DNA of 64,000 nt, taken from assembly GCA_905182175.1 (NCBI GenBank), contig CAJJAT010000007.1, positions 1-64,000 of the forward strand, given 5' to 3'. The notes beneath the pieces are model-generated. The model was given only the letters and a program-made list of their open reading frames with translations, was not told the origin of the DNA and searched no databases. Of the stretch, positions 17,526 through 27,700 are shown in pieces. A program made the position numbers and the translations under genes. Position 1 is the first letter of the stretch, and each line of letters opens with the position of its first letter. Source of the stretch: Flavobacteriales bacterium UBA1494 (GTDB lineage Bacteria; Bacteroidota; Bacteroidia; Flavobacteriales_E; Vicingaceae).

Positions 17526-18812
17526 TTGAAGAAAGTTCTAATTATTTCTTACTATTGGCCTCCATCTGGTGGTGCAGGAGTTCAGCGCTGGGTTAAATAC
17601 TCCAAGTATTTAAATAGCGCAGGTGTGGATGTTTCTGTTATTACGGTGGACGATAAAGTGGCTAGTTATTCTAGCATAGATGAGTCTTTAATTAAGGATG
17701 TAGACTCAAATATTAAAGTTTACCGAACAAACTCTTTTGAAGTTATTAATTGGTATTCGTCATTAGTTGGAAAGAAGAATGTTCCAACGGCTGGTTTTTC
17801 AAATGTTAATAATGAAGGGTGGATTCAAAAGTTGGCTACCGCTATTCGTAGTAATTTTTTTATACCTGATCCTAGAATTGGTTGGAACAAGTATGCATAT
17901 AAAAAAGCGATTGAAATAATCCAAAAAGAATCTATAACGACGGTTATTACAACAAGCCCTCCTCACTCCACCCAACTAATAGGTCTAAAATTAAAAAGGA
18001 AGTTAAGTATTAAATGGATTGCCGACTTGAGGGACCCATGGACAGATATTTATTACTACGATTTACTCAGACACAGTAGTATTTCAAATAAAATTAACAA
18101 GCAGTTTGAAAGCAAGGTTTTTAAGCATGCAGATCAAATATTAACCGTTAGCAAAGGTCTTAAAAGTCTATTTAGTCAGAAATTTGGTTCTGAGATTGGA
18201 AGCAAAACTACAATAATATATAACGGGTTTGACGAAGATGACTTCAATGGTAAAACCAAAAGTTCAATTAACAAAAACTTTACAATATCATATACGGGTA
18301 CAATTTCTGATCAGTATGATCCTACACTATTCTTAGAAGCATTAGACACGGTATCTAAAAAATTGAGCAATATCTCTATTATGCTCCAATTTGTGGGAAC
18401 GATTTCTTCTAACATTGCCAAATTGGCTAAATCTAAACATTTCGAAACAGAATTAGTGAGTACTGTCCCACATAACTTGATAAATCAATATCAAGTAGAT
18501 GCAGATATGTTGTTGCTTGTAATTCCAAATACAACACATGCAGCGGGTATCGCTACAGGAAAGTTTTTTGAATATTTAGCGAGTCAAAACCCCATTGTTT
18601 GCCTAGGACCAAAACAGGGAGATGTTGTAGACATTCTAAAAGCAACAGGTGCAGGAAAATCCTTTGATCGTTCTCAAAAAAGGGAGCTTATTGAGTATTT
18701 AAAAGTTCAAATAAACAACTCTGTAACGGGTAATTTACCTCGAACTAAAAAGTTTCGTATAGAACAATTTTCAAGGCAGAATCAGGCAAATGAGATTAAA
18801 GAACTAATTTAA
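17526..18812 (+). CDS. Glycosyltransferase, family 4-like
   Basis: This 428-residue GT-B enzyme has an N-terminal acceptor domain beginning KKVLIISYYWPPSGGAGVQRWVKY, a signature of flavobacterial surface-glycan glycosyltransferases, and a C-terminal donor domain with SYTGTISDQYDP, LQFVGTI and TGKFFEYLASQNPIVCLG, where the GKFFEYLA Glu is the family's nucleotide-sugar contact. The start is TTG at 17526, 7 bases after the previous stop; no ATG precedes the conserved opening. It is the last gene of the neu run and converges with the YfhO gene with a 4-base overlap. Donor and acceptor are unknown. Confidence 0.82.
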   Translation: MKKVLIISYYWPPSGGAGVQRWVKYSKYLNSAGVDVSVITVDDKVASYSSIDESLIKDVDSNIKVYRTNSFEVINWYSSLVGKKNVPTAGFSNVNNEGWIQKLATAIRSNFFIPDPRIGWNKYAYKKAIEIIQKESITTVITTSPPHSTQLIGLKLKRKLSIKWIADLRDPWTDIYYYDLLRHSSISNKINKQFESKVFKHADQILTVSKGLKSLFSQKFGSEIGSKTTIIYNGFDEDDFNGKTKSSINKNFTISYTGTISDQYDPTLFLEALDTVSKKLSNISIMLQFVGTISSNIAKLAKSKHFETELVSTVPHNLINQYQVDADMLLLVIPNTTHAAGIATGKFFEYLASQNPIVCLGPKQGDVVDILKATGAGKSFDRSQKRELIEYLKVQINNSVTGNLPRTKKFRIEQFSRQNQANEIKELI

Positions 18813-21541
18813 CCTTTCAACTGTTCAGTCTGATTTCCTTTTACCATTCTATAAATCGCAATCGCTAATACTAAGAGTATAATAATGGAGCTAGTCAGAC
18901 TAACGGCTTCACCTATTACATAGGATTGAGGTTCAAACTTAAATACTATTTCTCCATTTCCTGCAGGAACTTTCATACCTCTTAGAACGTAATTTACCTT
19001 GAAGTATTGATCTTCTTTTTCATTTACTGTCACTGTCCAACCATCTTTATAAAACACCTCTGAAAAGACAGCAAATTGCTCTTTAGTAGCAGAGTAATTG
19101 TATTTTAGTTCATTCGGCAAGTATGAAGTAAGTGTAATATTATCACCTGCTGACATGGCAAAGGAATTACCGACTTCCATGCCTTCAGATTCTTGTATAA
19201 CTGCTGTTGTTGCAGGATCAATATCTCTTAATTGTAAGATTTCATCATTTGCATTTTTAACCTCTTTTACTTCATTTACGAACCAAGCATTTCCTAAAGC
19301 ATTTGGATTTTCTAAGTACGTGAGTTGCTGCCCTTGTTGACCGCTAACAACACCCATAATGTATTTCGCATTAAGCATGTTAGTTATTTTTGTTTGAGGA
19401 AGATACCTTTTTACTAAGTCCACCCCCCCTTGAGAGAATGCTTGTCTTAATTGAAAATGCTCACTACCCAACTGAAAATCTATCAATTCTTGATATTTTT
19501 TCATTTTTGCAGCGTGGTAGCCTCCTAATGTTTTATGAAAGTATGCTGTTCCTGCATCTTCATCCATCCGAGATGAAGTATTTAAAACTCGATAATGAGA
19601 ATTTCGCATTAAGCTAGTAAACTGAATTTTTTCCTGCTCTAATTTAGAAAGTCTGCGTTTCTCACTTTTCTCCTCCGATATTCTATCGTTTATCTTCTGA
19701 GCAATTGCAGGGTTTAATGCTGTCTCTTGTTGCAAGATTGCGTAGTCCACCCCACTTGCTTGATAAGGAGAGTTGTTTATCTCCGGCAGTTCATACTTTT
19801 CATACTTATTTTTAGAATTTCTTCCGGCACCCTCAACTGTATCGTTATTAAAATACCTTTTGTCAACTGACCATAAATCTGCAAGCAGCAATACTCCAAT
19901 TAAAAGCACTAGAACATTTCTGTTTAATTTCCCATATAAGTACAAACCGATGATCAAAAATAAGCCAAGTAAGAACTGTATAGCTCGAATAATATCAGAC
20001 TGTACAATGTCTACTCTGTAGTCAGTCAGCTGACTAATTCCAATCTCAATAGAGTTTTTTGCAGATGCATCTTGAGCTATTTGCTGAGCAAAAATTGAAT
20101 TCTCCTTGTCGCTGATAAAATCAAAGAAAGAAACAGGACTCATCCAAAGAATTAGCAACATGGCCAACATCCCTCCACTTACAATAAATAACTTCTTTTT
20201 CTGGACAATAATAGCGTCTCGATTGTTATACAATTCCGAAATAAAAAGGACTGCAAAAACAGGCAAAGTAAACTCCACAATAACCAACAGCATAGCTACT
20301 GCTCTAAATTTATTATAAACCGGTACGTAGTCTATAAAAAACTCTGTTAACCACATTGAATTTTTTCCCCATGAAAGCATCAATGCCAGAATGGTAACAA
20401 CACTCAAAGCGGCTATTAACTTATTCTTGACAAAAAATAAAGCTAAGATTGCCAAAATAAAAACTATTATTCCAACGTAGACGGGTCCTGAAGTAAATGG
20501 CTGATTACCCCAATAGGTGCTTACTACATGTTGTTTTTGATTGTACTGAGTTACTAAAAAATTGAAAAAGCCAGGATCCTCTTTTCGTAATCTTTCAACT
20601 TCTTCTTCAGACCCGATAATAGCACCGGAACTACCTCCCTTGACGTTTGATAGCAACAAACTAAAACTTTCTTGTTTGCCATAACTCCACTGCGTAATGT
20701 AATCTTTATCCAATCCGGAGCTTTTAACAGTAGCATTGGGAGAACCATCCGGTTGAATAGTTAACTCAGATTTACTCCTTGTAGAAGATTTTGAGTATTC
20801 ATAAGTTGTCAATAGATTTCCAACATTGGCACCAACACCTAGTACCGCTGCGGCTAGTAACAAAACCGACCTTCTAGCAAAGATGGCAATGTTCTTCTCT
20901 CTCAAATATGAAATAAGGTTTACAATACCTATTCCTATGATAATCATTAATGAATAGTAGGTAATTTGAAAGTGATTTGCGTATAACTCTAAGCCAACAA
21001 ATAATGCAGTTATAACAAAACCAAGTAACTCCTTCCCTCTGTACATTGTAATTATTCCGGCTAACATTGCCGGTACATATGCCAAGGCTAAGGCTTTTGT
21101 GTTGTGTCCTGCTTCTAAAATGATTATAAAGTAGGACGAAAAGCCGTATGCGATTGCGCCTACAATTGAGATATATGGGTTTATTCTCAATGAAAGTGAA
21201 AAAATAAAGAATCCAATCATATAGGCAAAAACAATGCCTACAGGATGCGGAACACTTCGAGTTAATGCCTTGCTCACATATTGGAGCAAGTTTCCTGGAA
21301 ACTCAGTAGAAACTTGAAAAGTTGGCATACCTGAAAACATATTACCCAACCACAAAGGTTCCTCTTCGAGTACTTCTCTGTGGTCTCTAATTTCCTGAGA
21401 CATCCCTTTTCCTAACTTTATGTCAGACTGCTTTATTCTGTATCCCTCTACAACAGGATAGAAATAAACAAATGCCAACACTGCAAATAAAAATACTCCT
21501 CCGATGTACGGTAATAATTGCTTAATAGAAAATTCTTTCAT
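18809..21541 (-). CDS. YfhO family multi-pass membrane protein
   Basis: This 910-residue protein has about a dozen or more membrane helices across residues 10-580 and again at the extreme C-terminus (about 880-900), with a large extracytoplasmic region between. YfhO-type marks are an N-terminal helix followed by LGKGMSQEIRDHREVLEEEPLWLGNMFSGMPTFQ (a GT-C-like first loop with acidic residues), FGFSSYFIIILEAGHNTKALALAYVP, and the C-terminal WTVTVNE and VPAGNGEIVFKFEP, matching the beta-rich domain. YfhO proteins belong to the GT-C-like superfamily and are proposed to glycosylate cell-envelope polymers; the substrate here is unknown. It follows DUF4834 by 10 bases. Confidence 0.8.
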   Translation of the reverse strand: MKEFSIKQLLPYIGGVFLFAVLAFVYFYPVVEGYRIKQSDIKLGKGMSQEIRDHREVLEEEPLWLGNMFSGMPTFQVSTEFPGNLLQYVSKALTRSVPHPVGIVFAYMIGFFIFSLSLRINPYISIVGAIAYGFSSYFIIILEAGHNTKALALAYVPAMLAGIITMYRGKELLGFVITALFVGLELYANHFQITYYSLMIIIGIGIVNLISYLREKNIAIFARRSVLLLAAAVLGVGANVGNLLTTYEYSKSSTRSKSELTIQPDGSPNATVKSSGLDKDYITQWSYGKQESFSLLLSNVKGGSSGAIIGSEEEVERLRKEDPGFFNFLVTQYNQKQHVVSTYWGNQPFTSGPVYVGIIVFILAILALFFVKNKLIAALSVVTILALMLSWGKNSMWLTEFFIDYVPVYNKFRAVAMLLVIVEFTLPVFAVLFISELYNNRDAIIVQKKKLFIVSGGMLAMLLILWMSPVSFFDFISDKENSIFAQQIAQDASAKNSIEIGISQLTDYRVDIVQSDIIRAIQFLLGLFLIIGLYLYGKLNRNVLVLLIGVLLLADLWSVDKRYFNNDTVEGAGRNSKNKYEKYELPEINNSPYQASGVDYAILQQETALNPAIAQKINDRISEEKSEKRRLSKLEQEKIQFTSLMRNSHYRVLNTSSRMDEDAGTAYFHKTLGGYHAAKMKKYQELIDFQLGSEHFQLRQAFSQGGVDLVKRYLPQTKITNMLNAKYIMGVVSGQQGQQLTYLENPNALGNAWFVNEVKEVKNANDEILQLRDIDPATTAVIQESEGMEVGNSFAMSAGDNITLTSYLPNELKYNYSATKEQFAVFSEVFYKDGWTVTVNEKEDQYFKVNYVLRGMKVPAGNGEIVFKFEPQSYVIGEAVSLTSSIIILLVLAIAIYRMVKGNQTEQLKG

Positions 21542-21551
21542 ATTATACTTT

Positions 21552-21815
21552 TTAATCTACCTCTTCGTATTCTACGTACTCTCCCAAACTATCTTTGCCG
21601 GGTTCCTTAGGCTTCTTTGAACTCTCAGAAATTGGCTCTCCATCTTCAGAACTTGCAGACTTATTTTGATTAAACTTCGACTGTTGTTTCGCTATAAATC
21701 GTTTTAAAATTATTGGAAAAAGATACTTAATCAACAACTTCACTCCATAATAAACTAGGACAATTATTAAAATTGTTCTTAACACAGTCACAGGTCCGGC
21801 TTCGAAGATCAACAT
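21552..21815 (-). CDS. DUF4834 family small membrane protein
   Basis: The 87-residue product has one membrane helix (about 9-33, VLRTILIIVLVYYGVKLLIKYLF). After this come a basic stretch and an acidic, disordered tail ending GEYVEYEEVD, which is the pattern of DUF4834 proteins of Bacteroidota. The function is unknown. Its ATG shares one base with the carB stop, and YfhO begins 10 bases downstream, so carB, DUF4834 and YfhO form one transcript. Confidence 0.7.
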   Translation of the reverse strand: MLIFEAGPVTVLRTILIIVLVYYGVKLLIKYLFPIILKRFIAKQQSKFNQNKSASSEDGEPISESSKKPKEPGKDSLGEYVEYEEVD

Positions 21816-24631
21816 TACTTGCTAAGATAGAGGTTTCTTTCTGAATAAATCTCTCTAAAAAATGGATCCTTTAGATCTTTTATAAATTGAATCGCTTCTC
21901 CTGTTGACTTCATTTCAGGGCCCAACTCTTTGTTTACATCAGGAAATTTGTCAAAAGAAAATACCGGAATTTTTATAGCGTAGCCCTCTTTATGGGGATT
22001 AAACTTAAAGTCTTTTATTTTCGCACCCAACATCACTTTTGTTGCATAGTTAACATAGGGTTCTCTGTATGCTTTAGAAATAAAAGGTACCGTTCTAGAT
22101 GCTCTTGGATTTGCCTCTATTATGTATACTTCTTCATCTTTAACTGCAAACTGAATATTGATTAATCCTTGGGTTCTCAGGGCCAATGCAATTTTCTTAG
22201 TGTACGCCTCTATTTTAGCTAATACATTGTCGCTTAAATCGAAAGTTGGCAAAACTGCGTACGAATCACCGGAGTGAATTCCCGCTGGTTCAATGTGCTC
22301 CATTATTCCAATAATCTTAACCTCCTCGCCATCGCAAATTGCATCAGCTTCAGCTTCCAAAGCACCCGATAAAAAATGATCTAGTAATATTTTGTTCCCC
22401 GGTAAATCTCTTATAATATTCACCACATGCTCTTCGAGCTCCTCTTTATTTATAATAATTTTCATTCCTTGGCCACCCAGCACATAAGAAGGCCGAACTA
22501 AAAGAGGAAAGCCAATATCTTTGCATAATTCCAAAGCCTCTTCGGCTGTTTCAATCGAGCCATATTTTGGGTAAGGTATTTTATTCTCTTTCAACAAGTT
22601 GGAAAAACTGCCTCTATCTTCTGCTAAATCCAACGCTTTATAACTTGTCCCTATTATTTTTATTCCATATCGATCTAACTTCTCAGCTAATTTCAAAGCA
22701 GTTTGTCCGCCTAACTGAACAATAACTCCTTCGGGCTTTTCGTGCTTAATAATGTCATAAATGTGTTCCCAAAATACAGGTTCAAAATATAACTTATCCG
22801 CAGTATCAAAATCCGTACTAACGGTCTCAGGGTTGCAATTAATCATAATTGTCTCGTAACCCATTTCTTTAGCAGCCATGATGCCGTGCACACAACAGTA
22901 ATCGAATTCTATTCCTTGTCCAATTCTATTTGGCCCAGAGCCTAAAACAATTATTTTCTTTTTATCACTGACTATTGATTCATTCTCATCTTCAAATGTA
23001 CTGTAGTAATAGGGTGTTTTAGCTTCAAACTCAGCGGCGCAGGTATCAACCAATTTATATACTCTGTTAATCTTAAAATCTTCTCTTAGAGTATAAACCT
23101 CACTTTCGAGACAGTTTAATAAATGAGCGATTTGCCTGTCAGCGTATCCTTTTTGCTTTGCCTCCATTAACAATTCCCGCGGCAAATCTTTTAGATTAAA
23201 CTTCTCAATTTCCCTCTCAACAGAAATTAACTCTTCAATTTGTTTCAAAAACCACATATCTATCAAAGTAGCCTTGTAGACTGTACTTAAAGGGATCCCT
23301 AATTTAATAGCATCATACAGGTGAAACAACCGGTCCCAACTTGGATTTTTTAAACTATGCAGTATTTGTTCCTGGTCTTTTAACTCTTTCCCATCAGCTC
23401 CTAAGCCATTTCTTTTAATTTCTAGTGACTGAGTAGCTTTTTGCAGCGCCTCCTGAAACGAGCGCCCAATTCCCATCACCTCACCAACAGATTTCATCTG
23501 TAAACCTAATGTCTTGTCAGATCCCTTAAACTTATCAAAATTCCATCGAGGTATCTTTACGATAACGTAGTCTAGCGTTGGTTCGTGATATGCTGAAGTC
23601 GTTTTTGTAATTTGATTTTTAAGCTCATCTAAGTGGTATCCAATTGCCAACTTTGCTGCAATTTTAGCGATAGGATAACCTGTTGCTTTTGAAGCTAACG
23701 CAGAGGAACGTGAAACTCTCGGGTTAATCTCAATTGCAATAATGTCTTCTTTTTCATCATTACTGACAGCAAACTGGACGTTACATCCACCTGCAAAATC
23801 GCCAATATTGCGCATCATATGAATCGCCATATTTCGCATTTCTTGATAGGTTGTATCAGAAAGTGTCATAGCGGGTGCAACAGTAATCGAATCTCCTGTA
23901 TGAATTCCCATAGGATCCATGTTTTCAATGGAGCAAATAATAATTACGTTATTATTTGAGTCTCGCAATAGTTCTAGTTCATATTCCTTCCATCCTAGCA
24001 CTGCTTTATCAATCATTACTTCGTGAATCGGAGAAGCATGAAGTCCTCTTGTCAGCAGTTTATCAAACTCTTCGGAAGTATGAACGAATGAAGCCCCTGT
24101 TCCACCTAAAGTAAAGGAAGGTCTTATTACCAAAGGAAAACCAATTTCTTGTGCGTAGTTTTTCCCTTCTAAAAATGAATTTGCCACTTTCTGAGGAGCC
24201 ATTCCTATGCCAATACTAATCATTAACTCCCTAAACTTTTCTCTATCTTCGGTAATGTTAATGGCATCAATATTAACGCCCAACATTCTTACATTGTACT
24301 TTTCCCAAATCCCTTGTTCATCACATTCTATTGCTAAATTTAATGCCGTTTGTCCTCCCATTGTTGGCAACACAGTATCGATATCCGGATGTTCCACTAG
24401 AATCTTTTCTATCGACGTAGCATTTAAAGGCTCCAAATAAACGTAATCTGCCATAACAGGATCTGTCATTATAGTAGCAGGATTCGAATTAATCAAACTC
24501 ACCTTAATCCCTTCCTCTCGCAGTGACCGAGCGGCTTGTGAACCTGCATAATCAAATTCGCAAGCTTGCCCTATAACAATAGGACCGCTTCCAATAATAA
24601 GTGTGTGTTTTATCGATATGTCTTTTGGCAT
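21815..24631 (-). CDS. carB: Carbamoyl-phosphate synthase large chain, without C-terminal MGS domain
   Basis: This 938-residue synthetase makes carbamoyl phosphate from bicarbonate, ATP and ammonia for pyrimidines and arginine. It has two tandem ATP-grasp halves. The first opens with LIIGSGPIVIGQACEFDYAGSQA, the second (from about 555) with IIVLGSGPNRIGQGIEFDYCCVH. Both carry the EINPR/EANPR metal-binding motifs (IEINPRVSRSSALASKATG and IEANPRASRTVPFISKA). E. coli CarB has 1073 residues; here the protein ends soon after the second half (...MKSTGEAIQFIKDLKDPFFREIY), so the allosteric MGS-like domain is absent, as in other flavobacterial CarB proteins of similar length. carA is not in the window. 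Confidence 0.93.
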   Translation of the reverse strand: MPKDISIKHTLIIGSGPIVIGQACEFDYAGSQAARSLREEGIKVSLINSNPATIMTDPVMADYVYLEPLNATSIEKILVEHPDIDTVLPTMGGQTALNLAIECDEQGIWEKYNVRMLGVNIDAINITEDREKFRELMISIGIGMAPQKVANSFLEGKNYAQEIGFPLVIRPSFTLGGTGASFVHTSEEFDKLLTRGLHASPIHEVMIDKAVLGWKEYELELLRDSNNNVIIICSIENMDPMGIHTGDSITVAPAMTLSDTTYQEMRNMAIHMMRNIGDFAGGCNVQFAVSNDEKEDIIAIEINPRVSRSSALASKATGYPIAKIAAKLAIGYHLDELKNQITKTTSAYHEPTLDYVIVKIPRWNFDKFKGSDKTLGLQMKSVGEVMGIGRSFQEALQKATQSLEIKRNGLGADGKELKDQEQILHSLKNPSWDRLFHLYDAIKLGIPLSTVYKATLIDMWFLKQIEELISVEREIEKFNLKDLPRELLMEAKQKGYADRQIAHLLNCLESEVYTLREDFKINRVYKLVDTCAAEFEAKTPYYYSTFEDENESIVSDKKKIIVLGSGPNRIGQGIEFDYCCVHGIMAAKEMGYETIMINCNPETVSTDFDTADKLYFEPVFWEHIYDIIKHEKPEGVIVQLGGQTALKLAEKLDRYGIKIIGTSYKALDLAEDRGSFSNLLKENKIPYPKYGSIETAEEALELCKDIGFPLLVRPSYVLGGQGMKIIINKEELEEHVVNIIRDLPGNKILLDHFLSGALEAEADAICDGEEVKIIGIMEHIEPAGIHSGDSYAVLPTFDLSDNVLAKIEAYTKKIALALRTQGLINIQFAVKDEEVYIIEANPRASRTVPFISKAYREPYVNYATKVMLGAKIKDFKFNPHKEGYAIKIPVFSFDKFPDVNKELGPEMKSTGEAIQFIKDLKDPFFREIYSERNLYLSK

Positions 24632-24708
24632 GAATGTAGTTTTTGGACTGCGAAGATAATGTTACAATGTATAATGAAAAAAAGTTAAGTAATTTTTTTA
24701 TACAAAAA

Positions 24709-24734
24709 AAGGGACTGTTTTTCAACAGTCCCTT
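24709..24734 (-). terminator. Rho-independent terminator after the T9SS Asp-box gene
   Basis: A hairpin with an 11-base-pair perfect stem (AAGGGACTGTT / AACAGTCCCTT) and a 4-base loop is followed, on the reverse strand, by a run of seven T. It lies 21 bases past the stop of the 24755-28171 gene and separates that gene from the carB transcript. Confidence 0.85.
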
Positions 24735-24754
24735 AATAGTATTAAAAATGTATC

Positions 24755-27700
24755 TTATTGTTTAATAAATTTGCCTGTGGTCGAAACCCCATCAACTATA
24801 GTTCTAATAATATAAGTACCTCTATTCAATTTTTCAACATTTAAATTAAATGTATTCTCTCCTTTCTGAAGATTTGTAGGACGAATTTCTCGTACTATTT
24901 GTCCATTCAAATTAAACAGTTGGACGCTAACTAAAGAGTTGTTAGCAGAATTGAACTCAATATTAACTTGGTTAGCTGCCGGATTCGGATAAATAACTAA
25001 GTTGTTCTTTCCAATTTTATTTTCTGTTGAGACAGTATTATTATTAGAAATTCCTACCAATTGGTCAGCTTCATAAATTCCTCTACCGTGGGTTCCAATG
25101 TAAATCTTGCCTTGGTTTACTGCACCTTCTTCCCATCCAAAAGTCATCTGCTTCACCGCCATTACAGGCGCTCTTCCCAAACCGGTATTTTCTTCTGTCC
25201 ATTGCACGTCGATAACAGTTTGACCGTCATCACTAGCTGTTGCAGTGGTAAATGCATTGTCGGTAGCAAAAACGCCTAATTCAGTTCCAACAATTACTTT
25301 GTTGTTGTCCCTGAAATCGATTATAGCTTCATAAGCAGGTGAGGAAGGTAACTTATTTAATCCTGCTCCACTTATTTGAACAAACTGAACACCGCTTAAC
25401 TCTGTAGCATTAATTGACCTCTGCACATACTGAGCAGAACCATAGTTTCCTAAAGTAACTATTACATTATCATCGTTATTTGGATCAACAGCGATACCTG
25501 TAACTGCTCTGTTTCCGAAGTCTGCAATCTTTCGATGAGTTGTAGTATTGTCTACGGTATAGTCATTTGGCAAAGAAACACCTAACTGACTAAGGTCAAT
25601 TTCGTTTAAATTGTCTATTCTATAAAGGTCTCCTGAGCTTGTGCCGTAGAATAACTTATCTCCATCATTTGAGAACACAGCAGAAATTGCATTAGCGCTG
25701 TTTGGGGTTGAATTGGGTAACGAATTATTACCTGCTACCTTAATCCATCTTGGCTCAGTTACTGAACCACCTTTTTGTACGTCCTTAGAAATCCAAATAT
25801 GACGCTGGTTGGTTTGTGAAGGCAGATTTCCTTTGATGTTAAAAGTAGCTACTGCACTTTGAACGATATCAGGGAATTCAAATTGATAATTAAACCTAAC
25901 TTGTGGTTCGATGTAAACAATTTCCGATTGACCTCTAACCAAATCTCGAACAACCGTTATACTTAGTGGAGCTCTTGGAGGAAGAGCCCTAGATAAGTCA
26001 TTGTGAAAAATATTGTTGTAATTTACTGGTACTTCATAGGTAAAAGGTAAGGTATCAATTCCATTGTACAAAACCACAACATCTCCGGGCCGACCAACAG
26101 TGTCTCCTTGAGAATTAGTTGCTACAACTGTTCGCACACTGTCTTCGTACTTGCCTCTGTACCTTATTTCAACCATCATTGAATTTTCGTCAACAGTAAT
26201 GGTATCGAACGCGACTTGGAAGGTTCTAACTTTAATAGATGAATCTATCCCTATAGATAGTGTATCATTTGCACTATTAGGATTAATGGTGGTTGTATCT
26301 TTAGGATAAGAAATATTAACTAAAGAATCCATCAATGGTATTGAGTTGTTTTTACTCGCGTAATTAATTACCGTGTTTGCTGCCAACGGAGGAAGTGTTT
26401 CTTTAGAATCTCTTACAATCACAGAATCTTTGGTAGCTGTATGATTAAATGATTCCCACTTAGCAGTAGTTGTATAAAAAACTTCAGAACAACGTTTAAT
26501 AAAACCATTTCCGCATAACGCTGATACTGTACCACTGTAAATTGCTGCATTGTTAAATGTTGAGCTTCCCAATGAACTTCCAATACCTTGAACTCTTTCA
26601 ATATCACCATAATACAAAGATGCAATTCCTAATTCTGGGTTTATGGTAAATAAATCTACATCAAACCCATCTCCACCTCTGACCTCAACTGCACTTGTGC
26701 CAGTATTGAAACCTAAACCCAATAATTGAGTTCCATTGTCTTGCGTCCCACCAATTACTAAATCTTTTGGACCAACGCCGATGTCATAAAACTGAGTTAC
26801 ATTATAACCTGCGTTATATTGACCGTAAGTAGGAAATAAATCATTCATATTCGCAGAAAAACCGACTCCACCATCGGAACCAACAAATAATTTGTTAGGA
26901 TTAGTTGGATGAAACACAAATTTATGCACATCTGAATGAATGTAAAATGGATTTCTTGAACCAGATCCAAAAAATTTATTATTCGTTGCGATAATTTTCC
27001 ATTCACCTTGAAGCGGCGCAGGATCTACCGAACTCTGAGTCCATTGAAACATATTTACCCCACCAGTAACAATTTTACCTTCATTATCAGGAAACACAGC
27101 AATCGTATTGTCATAAAAACCTTGACAACCTACCGGATTACCCATGTAGTTTGGAGTATTCAGGATTTTAGACCAAGTTAAACCTGCATCATTTGTTTTA
27201 TAAACTCCTTCGGTGCATGAACCATTAGACACATGTGAATTAGCAGCATACATAACATTTGAATTGGAAGGTGCAATTGCTATTTCGACTCGCGCTCTAG
27301 ACCCAGTTGGAAAATTACTTGTGTTCCAAGTTATCCCGTTGTCAGTAGAAATTCGAACAGACCCGGCGAAACCTGCAGCAATTTTACCATCAGCGGTAAT
27401 GTGCACATCCTGGCAAGCTGTGGTTATACCAAGTGGATTTGTCCACGTTGCCCCACCATCATTTGTTTCACGTAATCCTCTATTCATAGCAATAAAAAAC
27501 CGTTGACTGTTATTCGGATCAGTAGCTATTTCTGCAGTAGTTGCCCACTCTTCGCCGTAATTAAATTCTGAATTGGGACCAACAATTAAGTCAGAGTTGC
27601 GGTTTCCCGTCAATCTCCAAACACCATTTCCAACAAATTCAGAACCCACAGCTTTGTTATTCCCGCTACCATCATGATACGCACCAGTTGCCACAATTAT

